Part shown: positions 31,955 to 42,850 of the stretch, piece by piece
Position numbering within the stretch: the stretch's first letter is position 1
How the letters are laid out: each line of letters begins with the position of its first letter
Program-made: the position numbers and the translations under genes
Assembly (NCBI GenBank): GCA_947095585.1
Contig: OX352765.1
Location: 78,475,976-78,539,975, forward strand
Length of the DNA: 64,000 bases
Source of the DNA: Nephrocerus scutellatus
Lineage: Eukaryota; Arthropoda; Insecta; Diptera; Pipunculidae
Reading direction: 5' to 3'
The notes under the pieces: model-generated
Databases searched by the model: none
What the model saw: the letters and a program-made list of their open reading frames with translations, nothing else
What the model was told of the DNA's origin: nothing

Positions 31955-33700
31955 TGTTATATGATTTAAGCTGCAAAGAGGCTTCTAGGAACCGGGAGGT
32001 ATGCTTTCGGTTATATAAAATAACCCCACTGAGGAAAACCGAACCAAAATCAGACGAGTCAGGAACGATTGCAATGCCTACGTTAGACGAGTCAAATTTG
32101 ATATATGACCAGAAACTGAGACAAAAAATACTTCAATGTCCCAAAGGAAGGAAGACTTTTTGTTGTCCTTCGTGAAACCAAAAATCAAACATACTGCCTC
32201 GTCTTCAATTCACAATGACATTCCAACCGTCAACTATATAGACAAGGCCAATCTGTTTGCTTCACATTTCGCAACAAGCTCAACGCTACCAGATTAAGCA
32301 TTGCCTCCGCCTGTACTTTCAAGAGTCGAAACCTCTATGGAATAAATCTACTTTTGTTATCTTCAAAAAGCAAGAGTATTGAATGATCTCAACATTCATA
32401 AATCTGATGGAAATCTAATGGTATTCCCGCTATAGTTTTGAAGAGGTGTTCTTAAACGTTGGCATTGCCACTGCGCAGGCTTTTCCATTCCTCTTATTCT
32501 TTTTTAATTTTTTTAAGTGTTTCCAAAGAATTGAAAAATAGCCTATAACCATAAAGCCATAAAGGCGAACCGTTATCTCCTTCCACGTACCGACCCATTT
32601 CACTAACACCAATACTTTCTACGGTGATGGAAACGCTGATCAATCGTAAGCCTATGCAATATCTTAAATCTCGTGAAATTCCTAGCGACCAGCAGTATGG
32701 TTTTCGAATACAACGTTCTACAGGTGAAATGATGGCTTATCTCACTGAAAAATTGAACCAGTCTATTCCCAAATTTGTTGAAAGCAAAGTTTTTGCACTC
32801 GATATTTCCAAGGCATTTGACAGAGTGTGGCATCAAGCTGTTTTGTCGAAAACGATTGCCTATGGAATTGATAAGGCACTGCTTGACTGTATTAGTAACT
32901 ACCTTTCTGACCGTCCAATGTTCACCGCATAAACGCCGGTGTTCCTCAGGGCTCTGTTTTGTCTCCGACACTCTTTCTCATTTTCATTAATGATCTGCGA
33001 TTGGAACGACCACATATTTGCCATCGCCCAAAATGCTGCAAAATGTTTAGGTTTGCTAAAACGGTGCAAGATGTACTCCATTCCCTCAGATCTAGCTACT
33101 ATTTACAAGGCATGTATTCGTCCTAAACTTGAATTCAACTGCATTGTCTGGGCAGGTGCCCCCAAGACCACATTACATCTACTTGACAGAATTCAAAAGC
33201 GCGCGATATAAATATAGCGTGACGTAAATATAGCGAAAGCAATCGAATCGCTTGAACATCTTAGGAATGTTTCCAGCTTGTCACTGTTTTATCGCTTTTT
33301 CCACAAGTGTTTCCGCATTTGTATGATCTGCCGTCATTTAGGACACATGTGCATAGACATCTCGTCGTTTCTTCTCTCTAATTTCATAACCCCCACGCTG
33401 TGTTAAGCATTATAATGCAAAATTTACCTTTGAGGCGTGCGAGCCTATAGTAAAATTGAAGTTGTGGTTAGCCAGACGAGATTGACAGTAAACGAATGTT
33501 ACAGTTATTTTATAGTAAGATGGGAGATGTTATCTATAGCATTATGGTAACTTATTTCGTCTGGCTAACCACAATTGCTATTTAATAGCCGTCCTGCTCA
33601 TTTTTTCTCGCACGCCACAAATGTAAATCAAGCGTAAGGGTGCAAATCTCTTATACACACATTTATATATATGTGCCCGCCCTATCTATAAAAAAAACCT
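31955..33700 (+). pseudogene. T1 LINE copy with an RT-core deletion
   Basis: Begins with CKEASRNREVCFRLYK, corresponding to about 940-980 in the first T1 copy, so it is 5' truncated. RT blocks: ISDQQYGFRIQRSTGEMMAYL-like sequence at 32,680, KVFALDISKAFDRVWHQAVL, NAGVPQGSVLSPTLFLIFIN, then a jump directly to RLERPHIC/WNDHIFAIAQNAAKCLG at about 33,000. Roughly 300 bp including the catalytic FADD is therefore deleted cleanly after GATCTG. The C-terminus reads IPSDLATIYKACIRPKLEFN and IVWAGAPKTT. The 3' region (33,380-33,700) holds a short palindromic element. Confidence 0.85.
33429..33621. mobile_element. Short palindromic (MITE-like) element in T1
   Basis: About 190 bp with matching ends: TTTGAGGCGTGCGAG on the left and, read from the right, TTTGTGGCGTGCGAG. 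A second inner inverted pair follows, TTGTGGTTAGCCAGACGA at 33,462 and its complement ending at 33,574. No coding capacity. It lies in the T1 3' region near the GCATT..GTAAGGGTGCAAATC sequence seen uninterrupted at about 2,480. The target duplication is not clear, so I do not assign a superfamily. Confidence 0.7.
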
Positions 33701-33719
33701 CATCCTCTAGATGTTTAAA

Positions 33720-33860
33720 AAAAAAAACAGTTTTCTATGCATCACACGCGAGACTTGCGGAATACGCGGGATCTTGAAAATGGTCTCTGATACTGAGCTG
33801 CTCACAAAAATTCAGCTTTTTAGGTCGTGCTCAGAAATGTCGAAAAAACCGAAAGACAGA
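33720..33860 (+). repeat. TR-B monomer, isolated
   Basis: ATGCATCACACGCGAGACTT, ATACGCGGGATCTTG, GAGCTGCTCACAAAAATTCA and GTCGTGCTCAG follow the order of a TR-B monomer. Single diverged copy. Confidence 0.6.
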
Positions 33861-34066
33861 CAAAGTCAAGTTAAATAAAAGTTTAAAAAAAAACAACAAT
33901 TGCTTTAAAAAAAGACGCTATAAGGTGGAGGGGTTGATTATGATCGTTTGCTTCTAGCGACCAAAGACGCTGTCGGTAATTTGCGCATTCAAACATACCC
34001 GTGAACATGCTCAGTCGATGGAACATTCGAAAAAGTGGACACCAACAGCGGCCATATGAACCTGCT

Positions 34067-34110
<44 letters not shown>

Positions 34111-35129
34111 AACCCACATACAAAGACTCACTCACTACCCATTGTAAAAATGTTTTGTTTTCTCCCAGTTTTTTGTTTGTTGTGTGTTGTTTTATTGTTG
34201 GTGGTGCTGTCCAATTCAATTCGTTAACATGAAAAATCAATTTTCGATCTTGTAAAATGCAAATTCCGACGTTTGTTTGGTGTTTTTCGTCCAGATTGTG
34301 TCTGTCGTTTCGCCGGTTGCGCTTCAAATAGTCGTCGAATTCGTATAGAGACAGCACTGTCTGTCTTTGGGTCTTTCGGACATTCTCGGACATTTTATTG
34401 TTACTCCGATGGTGCTGAATTTTTATTCAATCTATTGGTTAGAAGAATGCAACGTAACACTTGCACAGTGGATAAAGGAAGAAGCATTCAGGGGGCAGAA
34501 ACCCAAGCATTGTTATTTCTCATCTTTTGACACTGGCTCGATTTTGGATTTTGCTGTGGCTGGTGTCGTCGTCGTCGTCGTCGTCTGTTTGTCTGATTGT
34601 TGTTTTTTGGCTTTTCACCGCCTATTTCACGGACTGTTATTCTCCAAATTTTATACCAAAAGCAAAGCCAAACATTCCTGCATAGAATTGCAATAAAAAT
34701 CGGTCGCACACTCAAAGTTAACAAAAGCGATGACTTAAGTGAATTATTCCCATTGATGTTGTCTTCATATGTATGTTGCTAACTGAGACTGAATGGACTT
34801 TAGTTACCGTAATATAGCGCTACATTGAATATGTTACTTTACACTGTAAATTTTTTTGAAATATAGTTCTCAATAAATTTACTAACTTATTGAATCGGGT
34901 GTTGTCCAAACAAATGTTTAGATTCTCGATTAGTTTTATTTAAAAACGTTTTTATTATCTGGCTTTCTTGTATGGCTGTTTCGTAATTAATTTTAAACTA
35001 ATTTTTCGCTGATCTAGAGACTTAAAACTTTAAAAATTAAATAAAAAAATTAAACATGCCACACAGACCTTTATTATTTGACAATAATCACCAAAATATC
35101 TGTTTTTGAGGTCGGACCATTTCAAAGTA
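33861..35129. other. Non-coding DNA with (CA)n
   Basis: (CA)n at about 34,070-34,108 and (GTC)n near 34,566-34,585. Otherwise complex sequence with no recognised gene; overlapping frames of 80-130 codons arise from the microsatellites. Confidence 0.5.
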
Positions 35130-35574
35130 TTTTTTTTACATGCATCACACGCGCCACACGTGACATGCGGAATTGGCCCCTGACATTAAGCGGCTCACAA
35201 AATTTCAGCCCTCTACGTCGTGCGAAAGGTGGTTAAAAAAGGACCTCAAAAAACAAGAAAATGGCGCCATTTCCACCCATAACACGCGCCAAATGCTAAA
35301 CGCGACACAAGTTATATAAGCGGAATATAAAAAAAATGTTATTTGGGACTTAGACACTCACAAAATTCCATATCTCTAGGGGAAGGTGAAAGGTGGTTAA
35401 AAGGGACCTCAAAGAAGTCGAAAAAAAAAACAAATTCGATCCATCACATTCGCCACATGCGGAACGCCACACACGTCACAAGCGGAATATAAAAAATGCT
35501 ATTTATGACGACACTCACAAAATTTCAGCTCTTTAGGTTGTGGAGAAGTCGGTTAACAAAGGACCTCAAAGCTC
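35130..35574 (+). repeat. TR-B tandem array (three units)
   Basis: Three units start at about 35,143, 35,278 and 35,442, so lengths are about 135-165 bp. Each holds a CATMACACGCGCCA-type block, a second GCGACAC-type block, AAGCGGAATATAAAAAATGC, CACTCACAAAATTTCAG and GGTGGTTAAAAGGGACCTC. Single copies of the same unit occur at about 29.05, 33.73 and 59.5-59.7 kb. No coding capacity. Confidence 0.8.
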
Positions 35575-35825
35575 GATGAGAAAACAGCCTGTTCAACAAT
35601 ATTTATGGATATAGCCCAGGCTTTTGGCAGACTCTGGCATGAGGCTTGAATACCAAGCTCAAAGTACTCTTTCCAGTTCAGTTCTCAGAACTACTACAAT
35701 CTTATATATCAGAAAGATTTTTAAAATCAAACAAGGAAAAGCCTGTTCAACGAGGCAGTATACTAAGGCCAGTCTTCTACCTACTACGAGTATAACCCAG
35801 AGTAGTGGACGGTCTTGCATTAGGC
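35575..35825 (+). pseudogene. JK LINE, RT motif A fragment
   Basis: Encodes CSTIFMDIAQAFGRLWHEA (motif A; the usual second Asp of AFD is Gly here), then LLQSYISERFLKSNKEKPVQ and RGSILRPVFYLL, where a GVPQGSVLGPVLYLL motif is expected. Resembles the jockey-clade copy at 15.4-17 kb. Frameshifted and short. Confidence 0.75.
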
Positions 35826-35884
35826 GATGCGCACAAGTGTTGGATAGATGCGCGCAGTTAGAGGCAGTTAGCAGCTTGCGCGAA

Positions 35885-36485
35885 TTTGAGAGGCGTGTTA
35901 GTTGAGGGAAGATCCAACATTGGTACCTCAATTCAGATAGTGGAGCGCGAATTTGAAGTAGTGCAATCCTTTAACTATCTCGGGTCAACTATAGCAGCCG
36001 ATAACAGCATGGAACCAGAAATACGCGCACGGTTGCTTAAAGCCAACAAAGCCTACTATAGCCTGTCAAGACTCTTTAAATCCAGGAACTTATCCATAAC
36101 ATCCAATCTGCTGATATATAAGACAATGGTCATACCAGTACTTACATATGGATCCGAGACTTGGGTGCTTAGCAAAAAGCATTCTGACCTCTTAGCCGCG
36201 TTCGGGAGAAAAGTCTTACGGAGAATTGTTGGCCCCGTATGTGAGGAAGGACGATTCCGGAGACTCTATAATGATGAGATCTACGAGCGTTACCGCGATG
36301 TCCACATCGTGAAGAAAATTAAGCTCGGTAGGCTCCGTTGGGCAGGACACCTAGCTCGCATGAGCGAAGAGGATCCTGCTCGGAAAGTCCTTTGCGGAAG
36401 GATTTATGGAACACGACAGCGATGCCGGCCAAGCCTACGCTGGAAGGATGGCGTAGACCAGGTTGGATGGTTTTTCAGATACAAC
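35885..36485 (+). pseudogene. RTE-1 LINE, RT C-terminal piece (copy d)
   Basis: An open frame of about 195 codons, the longest surviving LINE frame in the window. Blocks: SNIGTSIQIVEREFEVVQSF, NYLGSTIAADNSMEPEIRAR, TYGSETWVLSKKHSDLLAAF, then YNDEIYERYRDVHIVKKIKL, GRLRWAGHLARMSEEDPARK and RCRPSLRWKDGVDQ. This is the thumb and C-terminal domain after the catalytic palm; the palm itself is absent, so it cannot polymerise. The first Met is not a genuine start. It is good reference material for the other RTE-1 relics. Confidence 0.85.
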
Positions 36486-36504
36486 TAAAGTTGACATAAA
36501 CTAA

Positions 36505-36620
36505 GGGAATTCATCAAAACATGTTATGTGCCACAGGGCGAAGTAACACCACCAGTCCTATTCAAAATGGTCCCCCCATTTCTCTGAGTCAACATTTGCG
36601 TAATGTTTCCCTGCTAACAA
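36505..36620 (+). pseudogene. Possible tiny RT motif relic
   Basis: Frame EFIKTCYVPQGEVTPPVLFK resembles the VPQGxVxSPxLF motif of non-LTR RTs. Only about 20-25 residues are convincing. Confidence 0.35.
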
Positions 36621-37585
36621 GGCAAAGAAATGCAATCAGTACTGAGAATAATAAGGCTGACTCGGCGAGTGTAAGAGAGGGCCAAAATTTGTCAATTTCG
36701 TGTCGATATCAGAAATTGGTAATCTTTGTGACCAGTTTGTCGCGGATTTGGGTCAGCTTACCTGTAAAATTGGTTTGAAACCAAAGAACCATCAACTGCG
36801 ACATAACTTTATTCGCAGCAATGAAGCCAATTTCTGCCGCAACGGCTTTGTTAATCCGCAATAATGTTAACTATTTTTACGGTACGTCATTTTCAACTTA
36901 ACGTGTTAGTGTTTGCTATCCATGTTCCTCTTGTTATTTTCTTTTTGTTCGTGGTCATCTAGAACTCGATGGCATCGATTAAGAACCATTGTCATAGTCG
37001 TTCCTTAATTCATGGACTATGTATTTTTCTTTTTTGCTTTTATTTGCAAACAAAGATCCTTTGGATTAAGTGCTGTCAACAATCGGACCTACATGTAGTT
37101 CCCGAGTGCATGTTATTGCGATTCAAATCGAATTGTGTGTTGTTGGTCCACTCGTTTGTCTTTGCTCGCTAGCTAGTGTGTTCATAAATCGTTTTAGTTT
37201 TGTCACACAACTTGTCTGCGAAGAAACGAATTTTATAAAACATACATAGATGTGTCCATCCTGGCACAGTGCGCTTGCTCCTTTTGCCAATTGTTGGTCT
37301 TGTAAATGCTCTGCTGCTATGTTAAGGGACATATGGAGATCGTGTACTCTATTGACAGGTAACCATAATGAATGATCGCTCACATGAGGTAAGCAGTGTA
37401 ACAAGAATTTTAATAACTTTAACATGGATGTTATTGAGGGTTATGTTTATATCAAGACCCACGCGATTGTTACCTATCTTGGACGGTAAGTTTAAGGTCG
37501 AAGAATACACGTACATAGTTCTTGGTTTAGGTTATTCTTCTTCTATACGTTTAGGCATTTTTTTAATAAGTGTAAGTCTTATATA
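36621..37585. other. Non-coding stretch
   Basis: No recognised gene or repeat. Moderately AT-rich, high complexity. Confidence 0.45.
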
Positions 37586-38310
37586 AAAAATAAATAAATA
37601 AATAAATAAACAAATAGGTAGATATAAAAAAAATAACTGGACATAAAACCAAATAAATAAATTAAATAAATTAAATAAATTAAATATATTAAATAAATTA
37701 AATAAACCAAATAAATTAAATAATTAAGTAAATCGATTAAATAAATTTAATAGGTAGATATAAAAAAATAACTGGACAAAAAACCAAATAAATAATCAAT
37801 AAATATATTAAATAAATTAAATAAATTAAATTAAATAAATAAATTAAATTAATTAAATAAATTAAATAAATTATATTAATTAAATAAATTAAATTAATTA
37901 AATTAATCAAATTAACTAAATTAATTAAATTAATAAAATTAAATTAAAAAACAAAAATTAAATAAATTAAATAAATTAAATTAATTAAATTAATTAAATA
38001 AATTAAAAAAATTAAATAAATTAAATAAAAAAAATAAATTAAATAATATAAAATAAATAAAATAAATAAAATAAATAAAATAAATAAAATAAATAAAATA
38101 AATAAAATAAATAAAATAAATAAAATAAATAAAATAAATAAAATAAATAAAATAAATAAAATAAATAAAATAAATAAAATAAATAAAATAAATAAAATAA
38201 ATAAAATAAATAAAATAAATAAAATAAATAAAATAAATAAAATAAATAAAATAAATAAAATAAATAAAATAAATAAAATAAAAAAAAATAAAATAAATAA
38301 ATTAAATCTC
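37586..38310. repeat. AT-only low-complexity block with a 9-bp satellite
   Basis: About 720 bp made almost entirely of A and T. The first part is degenerate TTAAATAAA-type sequence with near-duplicated segments (for example GATATAAAAAAAATAACTGGACA at ~37,621 and ~37,757). From about 38,048 to 38,285 it becomes a regular repeat of the 9-mer TAAATAAAA, some 26 copies. The apparent frame of repeated Phe-Ile-Leu on the minus strand is a consequence of the 9-bp period. Confidence 0.95.
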
Positions 38311-41105
38311 CACATAACTATATAATGACCTTAAAATACAAATCTTGTCAATTTTTGTTTTACAAATTATCAACTCTTCAGCTGTTTCCTATACACAATA
38401 ATTGGGTGATATTAAAATAATTCGGTGGATTCAATTGAATACGAAATCTCATTTCGAAAATAATATAATGATATCTACAAAAAAAAAACAATAAACAATT
38501 AATCCGCCCTTCCCCAACCGGACCACTTCTCTGACTGACTAACGAAAACCATCACTTCAAGACCTTTGAACCAGAAACTGAAATTTCTTTGAACGACTTT
38601 TTAATACGAATTGTGATTACTCCAGAGGAAAAGTAAACATTTCAAAATTGCCGCCGATTATCCGCCGAGGTTGTGAAATATCCAATTACGAGTACGTTTG
38701 GCCAATTGCCGTATGATGAGCGGTATTATCGTAACAAATAAAAAAAAGTGCCAAAATCATGTCATATTCAATCGATAACCAAACTGATTGGCCAGGAACA
38801 GGTACTGCACTCTGCACAGCGAACAGAGCGTGACACCAATTCAGGTGGACGACTTCTGATTAAACAGCCAGCCGACAGACAATATGATAAAGTGCTTCTT
38901 GGTAAGCAGGCAGTTGAACTCTGTGGAAAGTCATGAAAGGAGGTAAAAAGATCACTCATACGCGCTCTGCAGCAAGGTAGAAATTATGACAGCAATCTTG
39001 AAGATGTTGAGGAGAGCCTCTTGGAACCTGCTTTGCTTTCCTCAGCCAGTACGCAATGTTCGCTTCTTTATCCAATTGCGCGCACATCCAATCAGAGCTA
39101 ATTGATCTGGTTGGTGGTAGTGTGCTGTGCGTCAAAAGTTGGTGGATGGACAGCGGACGAAATTTTTGGCCGACAATATAATAAACGATTTTGTATGACC
39201 CATGGATGAACTATCACTCGCTCGCCCATCTAAAAATGTAGTTTATGCTGCAGTTTGACAGTAATCTTTGGCATTGCATCAACATCAACAAGTGAAGTCG
39301 TCGCGTCGAGTCGCGACCAGCGGTAAACAGCAAATTCCAAGACCAAGTTGGACCAAAAAAGAGATTGCAATCGTATTGTATCTCGGACAAAAGCTAAAAC
39401 TTAATTGCAACAAATCATCAGCAGGAAGGACGTAACTCACTGACTGGCTGGCGGACTGTCTATCTGGCAGGCAGGCAGGCAGTTACACTGGCTTTGACGG
39501 ATTCGAATCATGATAACGACCAACGGACAACGACTCCATCATCAATGCATTCAACCATCCGTCCATACATCCATCCATCCATCCAGACTCGCAAATACGC
39601 TAATAATCACTTTTTGATTGAAATCATTTTGATGCTAAATGGAAGTATGTCCGTCCGTTTTTCATACCTGCACTACGCCACGTTGGCGTGTACGCATTAC
39701 GCCGGTCGCTGTGAGGATCTTATCCTTGTGCAGCAATCTAAAAATCAATTAACATCGACAAGGCTGACGATACGAAAAAAAAAATAACTCACTGGGGCAT
39801 CTTGTGTGCGTAAGTTGCTTCCAATAATAACTAATTAAAAGTTTAATTTTAATTTTATTTTGTCGATTAGAGCGATCGGTGATAAGCGCCTGCGAATATT
39901 AATATGCGTACACGCATACAACAAAGTTCTAAAGCGGACGACGCGCAATGTTGTTTTAATTTTGCCGCGCAAATGAGGTCATAAAGGATTGCTCCTGCCT
40001 GCCTGATCGGTTAGTTGAGATTGTCGACCGGCATCAACTTGAAGTTGATTATTTTATAAATTGTCCTGATGATCGATTACAGATTTTTTTTTTTTGCTTC
40101 AATTGCCTCTTATCCTTAATAAGCGGTCACAGATGAAATTAATTCTATGATTAGAAACCAATTGTGTTTGCAGGTTTTTGCTTTCCTTTGTAGTGATTTT
40201 GTAGACAGACAATGACTTTCAGACAAAGTAAACACACAGTCTAAGAATGCTGTGTAATTTTGCTAATTAATCCGTCTATCAAGGGGGTACTTAAACGTTG
40301 GCAATCGTCCCAACGGAACAGAAACAAACACAGCAACACAATAAAATGTCATGAGAAATTAATATTCCCACTGTTAATTGTCAAATTAAAAGCGCCACAC
40401 GAACATTTATCACAACCGATGACAGTGAACAACAACAACTGAATGAATGTGTGTGTGTGTGTGCTCATACGAGCGTAAAGTTTTTCCAAACACAACGTCG
40501 CACCATGTAAATTTTGTTATGTGTCATGTGTTGACACATACAATGAGTAAAATACAAGAAGTGACAGTTGCACATGTAGGTATTATTTGTGGTTTGTAAT
40601 TTGAAATGCGAAAAGTTGGTATCAACGTTGTTTGATAGTTACGAATGCTCGAAATATTCTAACAGTGCACAATGGAAAGCTTAATGTTTAACTCGTTGCG
40701 GTAGAATTTTGACAGCTGTCATTCTGAATACCATCATCATTTTAATCTGTTCTGCCTCTGGATTTGGGCTTTTGTGACATTTCGTAATATACGTTATCAA
40801 TATTTTACATTTTTAAGTTTTTTGCTGCTAAAATAAACCAGACAATAATATAATTTGACAGCTGTCAATTTTCTGACAATTCGCACTTTTTTTACTAAAA
40901 TTAATAAACTCTTCATAAATGAAAAACATTAATCTGTTCTTAGGCAAAGACAAAATAGTTTATGTGTAATGTCATGAAAAATCTAAACCTTGACAGCTGT
41001 CATGTTGAAATATTGTAGTTATTTATAGTTTTAAAAAACTTATATTTGAAAGGTTTGTAGTAAAAATGTTAGTAAGTTCTTTAACTACATAAGTAAGATA
41101 CCTAT
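38311..41105. other. Non-coding DNA with three TGACAGCTGTCA palindromes
   Basis: No gene recognised. (GGCA)n at ~39,467-39,482 and (CCAT)n at ~39,560-39,585. The 12-bp palindrome TGACAGCTGTCA occurs three times, at 40,710, 40,856 and 40,991. Confidence 0.5.
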
Positions 41106-41109
41106 ATTA

Positions 41110-41342
41110 CTTCTACCGGTGAGGGTGAGAGGGCTACTCGAGCCTTAGGGCCCGATCACTCCAACATTTTTACAAAAAGTTTTGTCCATCGAAGATACAC
41201 ATGTGTTTAAACTTTATATGGGCACCCCTCGGGCCTCAGGCCAATTCACTCAAAAAATGTTCAAAAGTTTTGCTTAGTCAATCGGATATGATTAAAATTT
41301 AATGTAAATCGGGCTAATTTTTATAAAATTATATGGGCACGG
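41110..41342 (+). repeat. TR-A fragment
   Basis: Two monomers: GGGCCCGATCACTCCAACAT, TTTTTACAAAAAGTTTTGTC, a GATACACATGTG block, then TATGGGCACCCCTCGGGCCT and AATCGGGCTAATTTTT. It stops abruptly at TATGGGCAC against a LINE relic. Neither element end is present. Confidence 0.8.
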
Positions 41343-41900
41343 TGCGTATTTGGCTTTCTTCATTGTTCGATCGATGTGAGAGTTTAACTTGAGCCACTCG
41401 GTAAAGTTTATTCCCAGGTACTTAGTCTCTGACTTGGTGTTTATTATCGTGTTGTTCGGAAAGGTGATTTTTTAGCCGCTTCTAAAATTTCTTATTCCTG
41501 TTTTCGTTGCTGGTATTCGGAAGCAGATGAGTTCCGTTTTGATGGCGTTGATCTTCAGTTTTTACTTTAGGTAGTAATCACAAAGATTTCACTCTCAGGA
41601 GGGAGAGCGGGAAACTGCATACGTGATGGAGTCATCCGCGAAAAGCATCGTCCTTGTTCCGGCTGTATTAGTGGGTCGATTCGCCGTTAAAATGCTAAAC
41701 AGGACTGGTCGAAAACTGAAACCTTGAGGAACTTCGGCTTTAATCCTTTTCTTTGTCGATGGGCTGCCCCTGTACAAAAAAGACCATATTGAAAAGAAAA
41801 TTTTTACTTTAACAATATAATTGCGGAAACCAAAACTAATAAGTTTGTACATTACCCCGTTTGTCCAAACGATCGAAAGCTTTTTCAATGTCTAGTAAAC
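41343..41900 (-). pseudogene. Jockey-superfamily LINE, RT palm relic
   Basis: Minus strand: a DRVWTNGVMYKLISFGFRNY-like stretch (from ~41,880), GSPSTKKRIKAEVPQG, FRPVLFSILTANRP and TRTMLFADDSITYAVSRS (Asp-Asp intact, near 41,640). Then shifted pieces of LKINAIKTELICFRIPATKT and SETKYLGINFTEWLKLNSHI. Different in sequence from T1 and the other JK copies. Confidence 0.75.
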
Positions 41901-42175
41901 AGGCTACTGTACTACCTTTGACGTTCAGTCATTTTGTGACGTCACTGTGCAGCGTAGAGTGCTTCTCTCAAAAACTGAAAGGAAAAGGCTGTTCCTGGAT
42001 TTTCTTCACTGAACGGCACTATAGAGTTTCCTGGAGAAGTGGTGTCTTCCACAAGACTTTCAACCTCTTCCACAAAATCTGGAAGATGCGTTGGTGGTCG
42101 GTCCGTAAAGCTCCTTTCAAAATGGCAAATGCTTCCGCTTTTTCTGCATGATGCTTCGGTCTTCAGTGGCGATAA
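41901..42175 (-). pseudogene. Unassigned relic frame between two LINE pieces
   Basis: A 79-codon minus-strand frame (RSFTDRPPTHLPDFVEEVES and following) resembles sequence that precedes the RT in some LINEs, but I cannot place it in a family. Part may belong to the RTE-2 or the jockey piece on either side. Confidence 0.3.
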
Positions 42176-42412
42176 TCTCAATAGTAAATCCTTAGTTCTA
42201 CCAAGCTTACCTCTGCCAATAAACCAGTGGTATTTTTGTGTAAGTAAATGTTTCCGCTACTTCTTGACGGCAGAGCGCTGTGCAAAATATCACTAAACTC
42301 CACCAAAAAGAATAGTGGTGAAAGTACGCAGCCTTGCGGAACACCACGTTGGCTCTGAAATTCTTTGAACAACCTACCCCTGTGCTGCACGTGACACTTT
42401 TCACCTTCATAA
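42176..42412 (-). pseudogene. RTE-2 LINE, RT motif fragment
   Basis: Minus strand: QHRGRLFKEFQSQRGVPQGC followed by VLSPLFFLVEFSDILHSALP. This parallels LHRGKLSEEFEILSGVRQGC and ILSPILFLLVISDVLRAAL in the 48.7-49.9 kb copy. Short relic. Confidence 0.75.
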
Positions 42413-42439
42413 TCATTTTCACCTTCGAAATCATAGTAA

Positions 42440-42850
42440 AGTTAATGATCAAGTGTATAAGGCTAGAATTTGATCGCAGGAATGTAGCAATAAGACTGGT
42501 GTTCCTCAAGGCAGCATTCTTGTACCAATGCTATTTTTTTTACTTTTTACTTCAGATCTTCCTGCCACAAAATGGTTACAAAATACTACTAAATAAGTAA
42601 TCATAATCAAGTATAAAGTTTAAGTATAAGGCTAGAACTTGATCACAGGAATGTACCAATAAGACTGGTGTTCCTCAAGGCAGCATTCTTGTACCAATGC
42701 TTTTTTTTTCTTTTTACTTCAGATCTTCCCGCCACAAAATGGTTACAAAATACTACTAAATAAGTAATCATAGTCAAGTATAAAGTTTAAGTATAAGGCT
42801 AGAACTTGATCACAGGAATGTAGCAATAAGACTGGTGTTCCTCAAGGCAG
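42440..42850 (+). repeat. Tandem repeat built from an RT motif (units 1-3)
   Basis: Two and a half tandem units with a period of 167-169 bp, measured at GTTCCTCAAGGCAG (42,501, 42,670, 42,837). Each full unit encodes TGVPQGSILVPML and, frame permitting, LLFTSDLPAT, the finger-palm motif of a jockey-superfamily RT, followed by GGTTACAAAATACTACTAAA and AAGTATAAGGCTAGAACTTG. Units 1 and 2 are over 90% identical by eye, so amplification is fairly recent. The array is split by a retro-insert and resumes at 43,487. Confidence 0.85.

Noticed and set aside
38011..38315. Frame of repeated Phe-Ile-Leu on the minus strand
   Set aside because: Direct product of the 9-bp AT satellite; no coding signal.
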